Shown: one piece after another, positions 10,346 to 26,609 of the stretch | Layout of the letters: every line of letters begins with the position of its first letter | How positions within the stretch are numbered: position 1 is the first letter of the stretch | Source of the DNA: Mercurialis annua | Lineage: Eukaryota; Streptophyta; Magnoliopsida; Malpighiales; Euphorbiaceae | Direction: 5' to 3' | Length of the DNA: 64,000 nt | NCBI RefSeq assembly: GCF_937616625.2 | Contig: NC_065570.1 | Location: 382,001-446,000, forward strand | Translations under genes and position numbers: made by a program | The notes under the pieces: model-generated | Database searches by the model: none | What the model was told of the DNA's origin: nothing | Seen by the model: the letters and a program-made list of their open reading frames with translations, nothing else

Positions 10346-11347
10346 GGACTCTTTTTGGGGAATTTGTGAAAGAAAGCCTTTATTGTTTGGTACCGTTACT
10401 AGAAGCTCTGTTTAAAAGAGGGTTAAGCTGATGTAAAATAGGTTGGTCATCTATGATTGATGAACTTGAAGGCTCATTTCTGGTGTTTGAAAAGATAAAA
10501 AGGAGTTGGCACTGAAAACAACATAAGAAAGTCATACAAGCAGAGGAGATGGAGGGCCAAGCACAAAGGGAAACAGGAGCAGAGCTAGTAACAGAATCAG
10601 TTCCAATCCTAAGGAAGAGGATCAATTCAATTACAGAATGTCATATGATACTAATTCATCCCTCTCTTAGGCTTAGCAACTTCTCCTTTGACAATAAATG
10701 AAATAAACACTGATGATGAGGTTATCTTGTTGAAATCTGGCCAAACTTCCACTCATGTCTTCCAATTGATTCCAACACACCTAAATCTAATTTCTCCTAG
10801 TACAACAGATGAAGCAATACTCATCCCAAAATGTTGACATTCCTGTAACTACGTTTTGTAAGCTAAGTGAAACATCTAAATTTAAGCTCAAACAAAAATT
10901 TCTTATAATACACAGCCCAGCATGGGGCATATTTTGCATTGTTTATTACTAGCTGTTGCCTGTTGTTGGTAGTAACTAGTAAGCTCAAACCTCATGACTT
11001 TGACGTTTAGTTGTGTGATTGGAGTTTTTAGTTGTAAATAAATCATACAAATACCATGCTCTCCATCTCCAATAATTCACCCAAATATTTCCTACCTTTC
11101 ATTTCATTTCTTCTCTCGCTACTCCACGCGTCGCGCTTCTAGACCCTGCTTTGCCCGCCGAATCCCCATACTACCCTTCGTAGACTGCCGGTTTCCTGTT
11201 GAGGGAAGAGGATAAAACAGTCTTCTTCCTTACCAAATTTTCTACACTGATTACGATTTATTATGTCTTTGCATCGGAGTTTGTCTGTATATATAGTACA
11301 GCTTGTGATTCTTTTCCATTCCAAATTATCTGTTGAAGAAGAAGAAG
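10346..11347 (+). promoter_or_regulatory. Intergenic region and fibrillin upstream region
   Basis: 10346-10900 has no gene I recognise; the 81-aa minus-strand ORF at 10380-10625 has no family features. The part next to the fibrillin start holds a TATATATAG at about 11288-11296, roughly 55 bp before the ATG, a candidate TATA box if the 5' UTR is very short. An upstream transcription start is equally possible. Confidence 0.35.
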
Positions 11348-12778
11348 ATGGAGAGCCTCTCTCAACTTCCATGCAAGACTCTGTCAACACCTCCTCCCCA
11401 ACAATTCCCTCCTTCAAGATCAAGACCCTGCTCCCTCCCTCCTTTCTCCATCAAAACCCCTACTTCCATCAATCTCCGGACCATCAGCCTCAGACCTGTC
11501 TTCTCTCTTCGTGCTGTGGACGCCGATGACGAATGGGGCCAAGATTATGAAGGTGGCGGCGGTCCAGCAGTGGCCTTAGCTGCGGCCGAGGAGGAACCAA
11601 AAGGGGAAATATATGATCTCAAAAAACAGCTGATGGATTCCTTTTATGGCACGGATCGGGGATTGAAGGCCAGCAGTGAGACTCGAGCTGAGATTGTGGA
11701 GCTTATCACTCAGCTCGAAGCCAAGAACCCCACCTCTGCCCCTACTGAAGCCCTGCCTCTCCTCAACGGCAAGTGGATTCTCGCGTAAGTTTTCTTCTTC
11801 TTTTAATTACGAATTAACTCTCATTAGCTAGGGATTTACTGTTTGATTTCAAATTGGATAACTTTTTGATGTTAACAAGTCCATATGTATATATAAATTA
11901 CTCCAAAAATGTATGATACTCAATAGATTATGATGCAGATGATTAATGATAAAATTCACTATGTTTCTCTTAACCATGATATGTAAATTACATGTGCTAG
12001 CAACCAGTCTTTAATTCATGAGTATAAACGAGTTGAGCAGCTCTTTGTCCTAAATAAACATTTGTTAATACATAGTCACATGCATACAAATACATACATA
12101 AGCATTTCTCAAGTTTTTGAGCCAAAGGAATTGGGGTTATGAGTCTAAAGATGGTATGGTACTGCAGGTACACTTCCTTTTCTGGTTTATTCCCATTGCT
12201 GTCAAGGGGGACACTGCCACTGGTAAAAGTAGAGGAAATATCACAGACGATTGATTCAGAGAATTTCACTGTCCAAAACTCTGTTCAGTTCGCAGGGCCA
12301 TTAGCTACTACTTCTATCAGCACCAATGCTAAATTTGATGTTCGAAGCCCCAAGAGAGTCCAGGTAATTAGCTGTTGTCTAAATCTTTTATTTAAATCAA
12401 GTTTGTTGATAGATGGATGATTTTTAAATGGACTTGTGTTTGTTATTTGTTTAGATCAAGTTCGAAGAAGGCATCATTGGAACCCCTCAGCTGACAGATT
12501 CCGTTGTATTACCGGAAAATGTGGAATTCCTGGGACAAAAGATTGACCTCACGCCTTTTAAAGGCATAATGAGCTCTGTTCAGGACACCGCATCTTCGGT
12601 GGCGAGGACCATTTCCAGCCAGCCACCAATAAAATTTCCAATCACAAACAGCAAGGCTCAGTCATGGTTGCTGACTACATATCTGGATGACGATCTGAGA
12701 ATCTCAAGGGGCGACGCAGGCAGCATATTTGTTCTCCTCAAGGAAGGCAGCCCACTGTTGACCAACTTAACAAGCTAG
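11348..12778 (+). CDS. FBN1: Plastid lipid-associated protein, fibrillin 1 (plastoglobulin) type
   Basis: Three exons, 11348-11784, 12168-12363 and 12455-12778, with GT-AG introns, join to 957 nt (318 aa). The ATG at 11348 is the first in frame after a purine-rich leader. The N-terminal 60 or so residues are rich in Ser, Pro and Thr with few acidic residues, as in a chloroplast transit peptide. An acidic Gly/Ala linker follows ([15 protein letters not shown]), then the PAP/fibrillin domain from about residue 80, starting [19 protein letters not shown] and including [14 protein letters not shown]. The C-terminal block, [31 protein letters not shown], carries the family signature. Fibrillins coat plastoglobules and chromoplast fibrils and help in stress protection and carotenoid storage. 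Length and exon structure suit FBN1/CHRC-type members. PFP-beta follows about 670 bp downstream on the same strand. Confidence 0.93.
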
Positions 12779-13450
12779 AAGGCTTCTCATCTTTTCCTTT
12801 CTTCATTGTAAAGAAGTTGCCCTGTGTTGTATAAGTATTGGATTATAGAATGAAACAATAATACTTGAATGGGGGAGGCCTCTTAGATAGAGGCATGATC
12901 TGCCCTCTCACAGAAATAAGAGACTTATCAGATGTATTAGTGTAACTTGGTTTAATAGAATTTGATACTTTGATGTTTCTCCAGTTGAAAATGGTAATTT
13001 CTGCTTAAACACGATAACAATCTTCTGGGTGCAAAGCTTTATTAAGACATGAACATATTGTTCAATCGGAGGTAAACGATAACCATGGGATGTACAAACT
13101 TGAATTTTCTCTTTGTACAATGGTAGCTACATAATACTATTTGATTTACATTTTTGGGTGTAGCAAAAGATTCATCTGAATTGGGGCATTTGAATATATA
13201 TATTTGTAATCGGAATATACCACTCCAGATGCTAACCCCACCTTCCAGTTCACCGCCGGGGAGCCTCTTCTTTTTAAAAGACTATTTTACCCCTCTCAAC
13301 GATATATTATTTCCTACAACAATTATCTATTTATTTTTATTTTCGACGGCAATTATATATTAGAGTTACTCAAACCAAAACGTGCAAAGACAACCTAAAA
13401 AACAAAGCAGTAGTAAAGTGAGAGTGTTAGGTAGCATCTCAACCACCTCA
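12779..13450 (+). other. Fibrillin 3' end and PFP-beta upstream region
   Basis: The near region (TTCATTGTAAAGAAG, then GAATGAAACAATAATACTTG at 12849-12868) suits a fibrillin 3' UTR with an AATAAT-like signal. The remainder up to 13450 is the presumed promoter and 5' UTR of PFP-beta. No separate gene is visible. Confidence 0.4.
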
Positions 13451-18348
<4,898 letters not shown>

Positions 18349-19547
18349 AGTGAATGATGAAAATGCTGTGATAGATGCAAAATTGTAGTTTCGATGCGAA
18401 CTTTTTATGTAATCAAAGTTACCATGCTTATTTACTGTTGACTATGGACAGACAAGAATGGCACTCCATCATAATTAAGGGAGTGCAATTTCTGGGAAAT
18501 TATGCAGAGTGTTGGTCATAAATGGCATGCTTTAGGGAGAGAATATTGTTTTTTGATGCTGTGCTGCTCTATGAATATGAAAAAGAATCCCAATTTTAGT
18601 TTAAAGTTGAGTTGCTGCTGTGCTTATGATGTTCCATGTGTTATGCATATCTGTAGTATGTGATTATAATGATAGATATATGATGGTGCTTGACAGTCTG
18701 CTGGGCAAAAGGAACTCTGTTGAATCTCTGATGTCAGCGTGCCATTTAAGACTACAGTATGAGTAAACTACTGTTAATCAACCATATTTATCATATTGAG
18801 AAAGCAAAAAAGAAATTATTTTAGGCGTGCACAGTTGATGATTTTGGTTGGGTGGACCATTTGTTATCTTGAATTATTCATGGCCAACCACTTAGCCATC
18901 AATATATCTGTCTGTTGAGTTGAGTATGTATTTACCCCTTTCACTTGCTGATGCATCTACAATGTTGACAAAAATCAACAACTATTCATTCTTGTTTGTT
19001 GTTTCTTTCCAAAAGCTTAAAATATCAGCACCCTTTGACATTTAGCACATCTGTAATCATAAAACTTACTACTATTTGTTTAATATTTTAATTCCATCCA
19101 TGCGACTTAATAATATAAAAGGCATTTGCTTGGTAGTTATCCCTCACATCCACCTGCCTTCCATGACTTGACATCACTTTGTTGAGTTTGAGTCAACCCC
19201 ACTTTGAAAGTATTAGGCCTAAATGACATCAAAATAGCTCCAAAAGCTTCAACACATTCTCATGTTCCCTTCACATTCGAGTATGGAGTTGGCATATGTA
19301 GTTTAGTTGAAATGTACACTTACTTGAACATGAGAGTTTGGTAATAATTGAACATCACTTCCCTAATTTACCATTATTTCATGTTTACACAATACATGTT
19401 TGTTTGGCGCTTTGCATGCATAATCAACTTACTTTTATTCTAATCTTTTTTTCTTTTCATTTCCTCTCTTATTAGTGTACAGTCCACATAAAACAATTAT
19501 AATAGTCCACAGCTTCATTTCTGTTCATTCCAAACATTCAAAAATTG
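18349..19547 (+). other. PFP-beta 3' UTR and intergenic region
   Basis: The first few hundred bases are probably 3' UTR. The rest is AT-rich and without credible ORFs. It must hold the promoter of the intronless gene at 19548, but I see no decisive TATA box. GTGTACAGTCCACATAAA precedes that gene's probable leader. Confidence 0.4.
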
Positions 19548-20393
19548 ATGGCTACCCCAACATCTCCTCCACCCAGCGGCAGCGCTGCTTCCAACTCCCC
19601 TGAGTTCCAATTCTGGATGCTCGACCGTAAACCCTCTTCCCCGGACCCCAATCTCCTCCCCGCCGACCAACTCTTTCTTGACGGCGTACTTCTCCCTCTC
19701 CACCTCCTCCAAAATCGGCACACTCAACCCCAAATAAGCAACTCCATACCATCAGACTCGACTGCCACCACCTCTTTAACCTCTTCCAAAAGATGGAAAT
19801 TAGATTTGTTCAGAAAAGCCGACAAGAAACCTACTTCTGTTGCAACACCAGACATCCCACAACAACATAGTATTAGTATCCCGCAAAAAGAAAAGAGGAG
19901 AGAGAAAAAGAGCTCATCTTCTGCTGAATTGAACATCAATCTATGGCCTTTTTCACGCAGTAGATCCGCAGGTAACAGTGGAAGCCGACCCAGAATGATT
20001 CCCCCCGGAACCACCCGTAAGGTGAGCAGCGCTCCTTGCTCACGGAGTAATTCAGCCGGAGAATCCAAGTCCAGAAAGTGGCCCGGCAGTCCGGGTCGGG
20101 CTGGCGTTCATTTGGGCCGGAGCAGTCCCGTCTGGCAGGTGAGGCGTGGTGAAAAGATGACGGGTAACAAAGATCGCGGTGGGAGCAGTAAAACAACAAT
20201 GAGCAGCGAGAGTAGTAGAAAAGCCAAAGTAGTGAACTTGAATGCTCCCATGTGTATGGGATACAGGCAGAATTTGAGCTGTAGAAATATTAGTAGTAGT
20301 TCAGGCGAAGCTAGAACCACCACCTCTACTGGTGGTGGTGGTGGTGGTACTCTTTTCAATTTACGCAACCTCTTTACTAAAAAGGTCTACTAA
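19548..20393 (+). CDS. Plant-specific basic Ser-rich protein of unknown function, MAKR/DUF1645-like N terminus
   Basis: A single uninterrupted exon codes for 281 aa; the start is the ATG at 19548, preceded by an in-frame TTG. Near the N terminus (residues about 20-55) FQFWMLD, then LLPADQLFLDGVLLPLHLL resembles the PADELF-x-G-x-L-LPLHL motif seen in membrane-associated kinase regulators and related plant proteins. The middle is basic and serine-rich (FSRSRSAGNSGSR, CSRSNSAGESKSRKWPGSPGR), then GVHLGRSSPVWQVRR and VVNLNAPMCMGYRQNLSCR, blocks I associate with a conserved plant family without known function. A poly-Gly tract precedes the basic end NLRNLFTKKVY. There is no signal peptide or membrane segment; the Ser/Arg clusters would suit phosphorylation and membrane-surface association. 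That is inference; only the reading frame and the motifs are seen. Confidence 0.8.
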   Translation: MATPTSPPPSGSAASNSPEFQFWMLDRKPSSPDPNLLPADQLFLDGVLLPLHLLQNRHTQPQISNSIPSDSTATTSLTSSKRWKLDLFRKADKKPTSVATPDIPQQHSISIPQKEKRREKKSSSSAELNINLWPFSRSRSAGNSGSRPRMIPPGTTRKVSSAPCSRSNSAGESKSRKWPGSPGRAGVHLGRSSPVWQVRRGEKMTGNKDRGGSSKTTMSSESSRKAKVVNLNAPMCMGYRQNLSCRNISSSSGEARTTTSTGGGGGGTLFNLRNLFTKKVY

Positions 20394-21019
20394 AAAAATT
20401 AAACTCTCTACTTACATATTTATGTATTTAGTTATGCATTTTCATGTTTGTAAACAGCAGCAGCCAGCAGTAGTAATAGGATCACTTCATTTGTAATTGA
20501 CAGAAGAGAGATTTAGTTCTCGATGTGTTAAATCATAGTAAAAGATTTAATTATTTAGAAATTTATTTGCTACCTATTTTTTAAGATTTTGTTAGAATTA
20601 TTGTTGATGAATTATGAAATAAATTTGTTTTTTTAAATGTATAAAGTATGGTAGAATTGAATCAAATATTCAATATTGAAACCTGAAAGTAGAAGGAAAT
20701 TGCACAATGTATGCAGTCAGATATTTCTGTTTTAGTTTTTGTTTTCAAATGTAAAGTTGTAATTTGACCCAAAACATGTTGTGACTGAAATAAAGAAAAT
20801 TAGTAATATTTTTACCCATACGCGTAGCAAAATAAATATTTTCTCATACGATGATTAATGAGAATTCAGAAGTAAACTATCCAGCAAATTCCAGAAAAGT
20901 AGAAGACGTATATCAGTTTACTCACGCAAAAATTGAAGCGCGTACCTAACAACAGCGGTCAAGAGCCGACGCCAAAAATCAACTCTGTGTGCAAGTCAAA
21001 GAAAAGAAAAAGGAAGGCT
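20394..21019 (+). other. Intergenic region between the Ser-rich protein gene and the AAA ATPase gene
   Basis: Contains the 3' UTR of the upstream gene and the promoter and 5' UTR of the ATPase. The segment CCAGCAAATTCCA...AAAGTAGAAGACG near 20880-20910 recurs at about 26540-26570, so the tandem duplication of the ATPase includes part of this promoter region. Confidence 0.5.
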
Positions 21020-24000
21020 ATGGCGACTCTGGGGCGAGTATTGCGAACCGTACGGCCAAGTGCCGGAGTTGCCAAAACACTCAATTCCCACCATCACCGC
21101 TCTCTTCGCCGTCTTCCTCACCGTATGCTTCTCTCCCTCTTTTATGTTTTCTAAATTTAATTCAGCTAATTAATTATGTGATCGCAATGCAGGCACTGAG
21201 GGACTGCCGGCTACCACTGCTACTGCCGGTACTGATCATGGGCCCTACCGCTCCTCCTCCGCAATATTTCCAGCTGCTCTTGCTGGTCTGTTTGGATTCG
21301 GCATGCTTCAAGTTGCTTATGCTGAGGTTTTTCTTTTTTTTTGCTTTCAATTTCATACTTCCTCACTACATATAGTTTACACATAGTGTTAAAAGCTCAG
21401 AGCCTTTCTGCAGGAGGCTGATTCTCATTCTGCTTCACTTTACAAACACCTAGAGGATATTGCTAAGCAAGAAAGGCATCGGATTGAAGACTCCCTCAAA
21501 CTCAAAGGACTCAAAACTGGTGCTTACCCCAAGTTTATTGTTGCTGTCAAAGGCCAAAAGGTTCTCTCTTTTCCTCTCCTTTTAACTACACTATTCTATA
21601 ATCTTATGTTGCTCCATCATTTTCTAATAGAATAGGATTGTGTTATGCCATAGGTCACTATCAAATTTCAAATTCCTCCCGCATGTGACGTTCCTCAGTT
21701 GATTGCCAACCTGGTTTCAAATCTTGGATTGAAAGTGGATGATCGTTCCGGTGGTTCTCATATGCTGCTACGTGCTTGGGACAGGTTTACTCATGCCAAC
21801 CTCTCACTTACTATCTCATTTCAACTTCTTTAGTATTTAGTCCTCGGCTAATAATGGAGTTTTATCATGCATTTTCAGTGCAGTTGCCTGGCAACTAACA
21901 CTTGGTTCTCCAGAAAAGCTTAATGAAACCAATCTGGATGAAGTGCAGTCCGCAGATACGAAAACAGCTGAAGCAGATTTATGCATTCTCTTCTTCCGTT
22001 CACTCATTACCACAGATAAAGCAGTTAGTACATTTCTTGAAATCAGTTTGTGTGTTATACTAGAATAAACAAGCTTCTCCCAAGTCCTAAGCTTCATTCA
22101 ACTTATTTCAGGAAATTGAATTTATAAAGGGTGGGAGCTTGAGCACCACAGAACGTGATGCTCTGGTATCTGTTTTACAATTAGCTGGTGGGAAATTGAA
22201 AACACCTGGAAGAAATCCGGGTGAAAATGCTGCACGGATGCCCTCTAGAGACAAAACAGTTGCTTCTCTGGAGTCTATGGGAGTACAAATATATGGACTT
22301 AATGAACCACGCATAAATTCTCCCAACACTGATATATCGTGGGAGAACATTGCTGGATATGATCACCAAAAACGGTATGGAATATGATTCTAGTTTCTTA
22401 CATCCTTTATTCTTGCATTTTACTCAGATTTAATCTAATCTTACACTTGTTTGGTTTAAGCTCAATGTCTAAAGAGCTGCCAAAATAAACCTTTAAATAT
22501 TATAGGTCAACATTTTAAACTCAAACAAGTGAACATCAATGTACTTGTATGAATAGCATTATTCTATGTCATGTTCAAAAGTGTCAAGCTTTTATACCTC
22601 TTACTGTATATTCTAGTCAATTCACTTTGCTTTTACAAAGAAAACCCTTAAAATGGCATTGGAATTATGTAAATTTGTGGAAATATTTTATTTCAGTTGT
22701 ATAATGTTTCTTCATTTAATTATTTCTGTGTGTCTCATTACTGTGTTCGGCCCTTGTAGTTGGTTGATTTTTTCATTGAGATAGAACTCTCATGCATAAT
22801 TTTGATCATCTATTTGTGTGACGTCTGTAGAAGATTCACACTAGTAGCTAGTATAACGACGAACTAACAAGCGTGTGCTGTATTTTTCTTTCTAAGGGGT
22901 TAAGTATCTTTCATTTATTCACATGCATGAAAGTGCTTATTGATTCTTCTTCTTAATGGGCTGTTTTCTAGAGAAATAGAAGATACAATCTTGTTGGCAC
23001 TTCATAGTCCTGAAGTATATGACGATATTGCTCGTGGAACTAGGCGAAAGTTTGAGTCGAATAGACCTCGAGCTGTGCTTTTTGAAGGTCCACCAGGTTT
23101 GTCTTCTAACCCTAGATCTTAAGAAACAATATTGCTGAAACTGCATTTTTATGCGATTATTTGTCTGTAAAATCAACATATTCTGGCCTGCCAAATCAAT
23201 TTCGGTAGACCGTGAGAATTTAATGAGATTGAGAAAGGAAATGATGGAAATAATGATCTTATGCTCTAAAGTTCCTCAAATCTAAATATTGTCTATTTAT
23301 TATTCAATAGTATACTTAGAATTGTGCTCAGTTGGTGTTAACTTACCTACTAATTGTGATCAAATTTCAGGCACGGGGAAAACATCTTGCGCTCGTGTTA
23401 TTGCTACTCAAGCGGTAATCCTCCACTTGCATTGTTTTGTCCAATTTCTTAAGAAATTATTTTTGTTAAGATATCGTCATAGTAAAATTTCAAGTATCAT
23501 CACCTTCTTTTGAGGTTTGTCACTGTAAATCATTTACTATGTGAAGTGTTTCCCTTGGATCGGTATGCCTCTTTGTCGCTCTTTAAATTTGATAAAACAA
23601 GGATTATTGTATTTCTGTAAAAACTTCCTCATTTAGGCGTTTATGCTGTTGAATGCTTGAGGAAACATGTCTTTTTCTGATGCAGCTTGAGGATTGAGAT
23701 ATAGAATAGCACTTTAATTTGCTTCGTACTCGTAGAAGTTCAACTCTTAATTAGTTTTTGCACAAGTCAATACCAAATAAATAGGGTATGCAACTTGTTC
23801 CTTTGCAGGGTGTACCATTGCTACATGTGCCATTGGAGGTGGTCATGTCTAAATACTATGGGGAAAGTGAAAAATTGTTAGGAAAAGTTTTTTCTCTTGC
23901 TAATGAGATCCCTGATGGTGCTATCATCTTTCTAGACGAGGTAACAGGAACCCGTAATGCTCACTCAATAGTTTCTGCCTTAGTTTTTTTATCTCATGTT

Positions 24001-25432
24001 TATGGCCTCTGTTGCTGTACAAGTGAGACAACTAATTCAACAATTTTCTCTTCACCCCATTCTTATTTTTGTGTTATAACAGGTTGATTCTTTCGCTGTT
24101 GCTCGTGATACTGATATTCACGAGGCTAGTCGTAGAATTTTGTCAGTTTTACTGCGACAGGTAAAGATGAATGTCTACTCCCACAGGCTACAAGCTTTAT
24201 TTGACCATTTTTCTGTAAGTTTGCAATGCTAGTCTGTCAAACTTGGGGGAAAGACTTTCTGTCCTATAATTAGAACAACTATCTATATGTTTTTCTGGTT
24301 GTAAGCATTTGGAAGCCTCTGCGACAAGCCTTGGTAGCTACTAGTTAGTTATTCAACTATCCACTGAGTTCCCCTTCCAATATTGGTTCCATGGAGCTCT
24401 TGGAACTTTTCTTTTACACAACATTGAAAACTTCACTTTTTTACACATTATATTTTGTTTGAGTAGCATTCAGATATTATTTGCTAGCTTGTTTTTCATG
24501 TATTATAAAATAGCAGGGGATAAAATTTTTGTATGGTGTGTTTGATGACGTATACAGATTGATGGTTTTGAACAAGACAAAAAAGTGGTTGTGATTGCTG
24601 CAACTAATAGAAAACAGGATCTCGATCCTGCCTTGATCAGGTAAATTGGGGCAAATTCTTTTCTATGATGATCATAATACCCTGAGCTGCTTATCATTTT
24701 TTTAACTCGTGTCTAATCTGTGTCACTAGCCGGTTTGATTCCATGATTACCTTTGGTCTACCAGACGAACAGACCCGCCAAGAAATAATTGCACAGTATG
24801 CAAAGCATCTAAAGAAATCTGACATGGAGGAATTTGCCAAAATCACAGACGAGTAAGTTTGACAAATCAATTTCTGCTCTGTGTAATCAATTACTCTCCG
24901 GGTATTGGAGTTACTAATATTGCTAAAATACTATGAACATGGTTTTGAAAGTGGAGATGGAATACAATTTCACTAATTTACTGTTTCTTTCTCAGATTTC
25001 AAACTGAATGATTGTAGCTTAATTAATGTGAAGAATAATCTGTTCATGTTGATATTTTTTCATATTTAGTATGTGTATTTTCCTTTTAATGTGATGCAGT
25101 TAGATGTTTGTTTTTGTTGCCTCAGAATGTCAGGAAGGGATATCAGGGACGTGTGTCAACAAGCTGAACGGTCATGGGCATCAAAGGTAATAATAGTCTC
25201 TTGAATTTTTTATAGATTTGCAAAAGCTGTTTTGTTTACAAAGCATTGTTGATGGGTGTGACAGATAATTCGAGGACAAACAGAAAAAGATGGAGAAGGA
25301 GGGAGTCTTCCACCACTATCGGAATATATTGAGAGTGGTATGAATCGGAGAAAGGCTCTGGTTAGCATTGCAGACCAAAGAAGACAAAGTTTTAATCAAC
25401 GCACTGATAGAGGTCAGCTAGATTTATGTTAA
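21020..25432 (+). CDS. AAA+ ATPase with probable mitochondrial targeting
   Basis: Fourteen exons: 21020-21122, 21193-21326, 21414-21560, 21654-21784, 21879-22023, 22112-22374, 22972-23096, 23371-23414, 23809-23940, 24083-24160, 24558-24640, 24730-24852, 25126-25186, 25265-25432. They join to 1737 nt, 578 aa. The N terminus is Arg-rich and lacks acidic residues (RVLRTVRPSAGVAK), as in a mitochondrial presequence, followed by a hydrophobic stretch (AIFPAALAGLFGFGMLQVAYA, about 58-78). The AAA module starts near ISWENIAGYDHQKREIED (about 295). Walker A GPPGTGKTS (347-355) is split by intron 7, Walker B is AIIFLDE (402-408), and ATNR (449-452) is sensor 1. Its closest Arabidopsis counterpart is, from memory, At4g04180. 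The substrate is unknown. The last exon could instead splice near 25411, so the C terminus is the least certain part. Confidence 0.88.
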
Positions 25433-26609
25433 GATTAGGTAACAAAAAAATGAAAGGATAAGTATATGTTGGTTTCTTTTACTGAACCAGATCATCTTGT
25501 GGTTTGGTGTTGGAGTTTGTTCATTAGTTTACTTTTTTCTAACTCCTTTGATGTTCTTAGTCTTTACACTCAGCCTCCGCTGCTGTGGAGTTTCTGTAAA
25601 CATATCATCTAACCTTTCAGCTGCTGTAAACATAGGTTATATGCCTTTAGTTCATTTTGTTTTATAAAAAAGTAATGAAATTATTCACAGTTTATTTTTA
25701 CTTTGAAAAAAAACAATGTAAATTCTTATTCTTTTAAACATTTATTTTAGTATTATTTTTTAATATTTGTAATTTTTTTATTTTAAACATACATTCCGTA
25801 ATATAAATATATCATCAAAGATCAATTAAAAATGCTCGAATAGCTTAGAATTGTAGTTTTGTTTTATTTTAAAAGTAGAATATAATTTCTTCGATGTAAT
25901 CATGTAATTAGATTATAAATTTGTTGATCAAAATTTATATAATATAATATTAATTTATATATTGCATTCTAATATGCATTCTGATTTATTTTTTTATTAA
26001 TTATTACTTAGGGTTTATGGTTTATAATTTAGGATTTAAAGTTTAGAGTTTGGAGTTTAGGATTTAGAATGTAGAGTTTAGGGTTTAAAATTCAGTGTTT
26101 AGGCTTAAGGGTTTAGGGCTTTATGGTATATTTATAGTATGGAGTGTAAGTTAAAAAAAATTATTAAAAAGTTAATGGTTTTTAATTAATAAATTTATTT
26201 TCATCCTAGATAATTAATTATATTATTTCATTATAAAAAATATTGTAACGAATTATAATTATTAAGTATTATAAAATTCTATAAAAGTACAAATTAAATC
26301 TTTAGGTATTAATTATTATTTTGTAACAAAAATTTATTAATATGCTTTTTAAATTATTTTATTGAAGATTATGTATTTCTCTTATACTTTAAATATATAA
26401 TTATTATAAATTATAAATTATAAAACTTGTACAACAAGTACAGATCCTGCTCTCCAAGTTTAAGTGATAAGTAAGATTCTGTACTTCCTCTACAAGTTTA
26501 GTGGTTGTTTTTCTATAAATACAAAGAAGAAGAGACCAACCCAGCAAATTCCACTAAAGTAGAAGACGCAGGACGGACACTGCCAGTTAAAAATCAAAGA
26601 ATAGAAAAA
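25433..26609. other. AT-rich spacer between the ATPase gene and its truncated copy
   Basis: 25660-26470 is very AT-rich and contains the heptameric telomere-like tract. The last 70 bases or so (from about 26540) belong to the duplicated upstream region of the ATPase. No independent gene is seen. Confidence 0.6.
26008..26126 (+). repeat. Degenerate interstitial telomere-like tract, 17 heptamers in register
   Basis: The sequence can be read without slippage as 17 consecutive 7-mers related to TTTAGGG: TTAGGGT, TTATGGT, TTATAAT, TTAGGAT, TTAAAGT, TTAGAGT, TTGGAGT, TTAGGAT, TTAGAAT, GTAGAGT, TTAGGGT and so on, to TTAGGGC. Only a few units are exact; substitutions but no indels have accumulated. 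TTTAGGG is the common plant telomere repeat. The tract lies between the ATPase gene and its partial duplicate. Confidence 0.7.

Noticed and set aside
11139..11529. ORFs overlapping the fibrillin first exon in other frames
   Set aside because: Shadows of the real coding frame; only the ATG at 11348 frame continues through both splice junctions.
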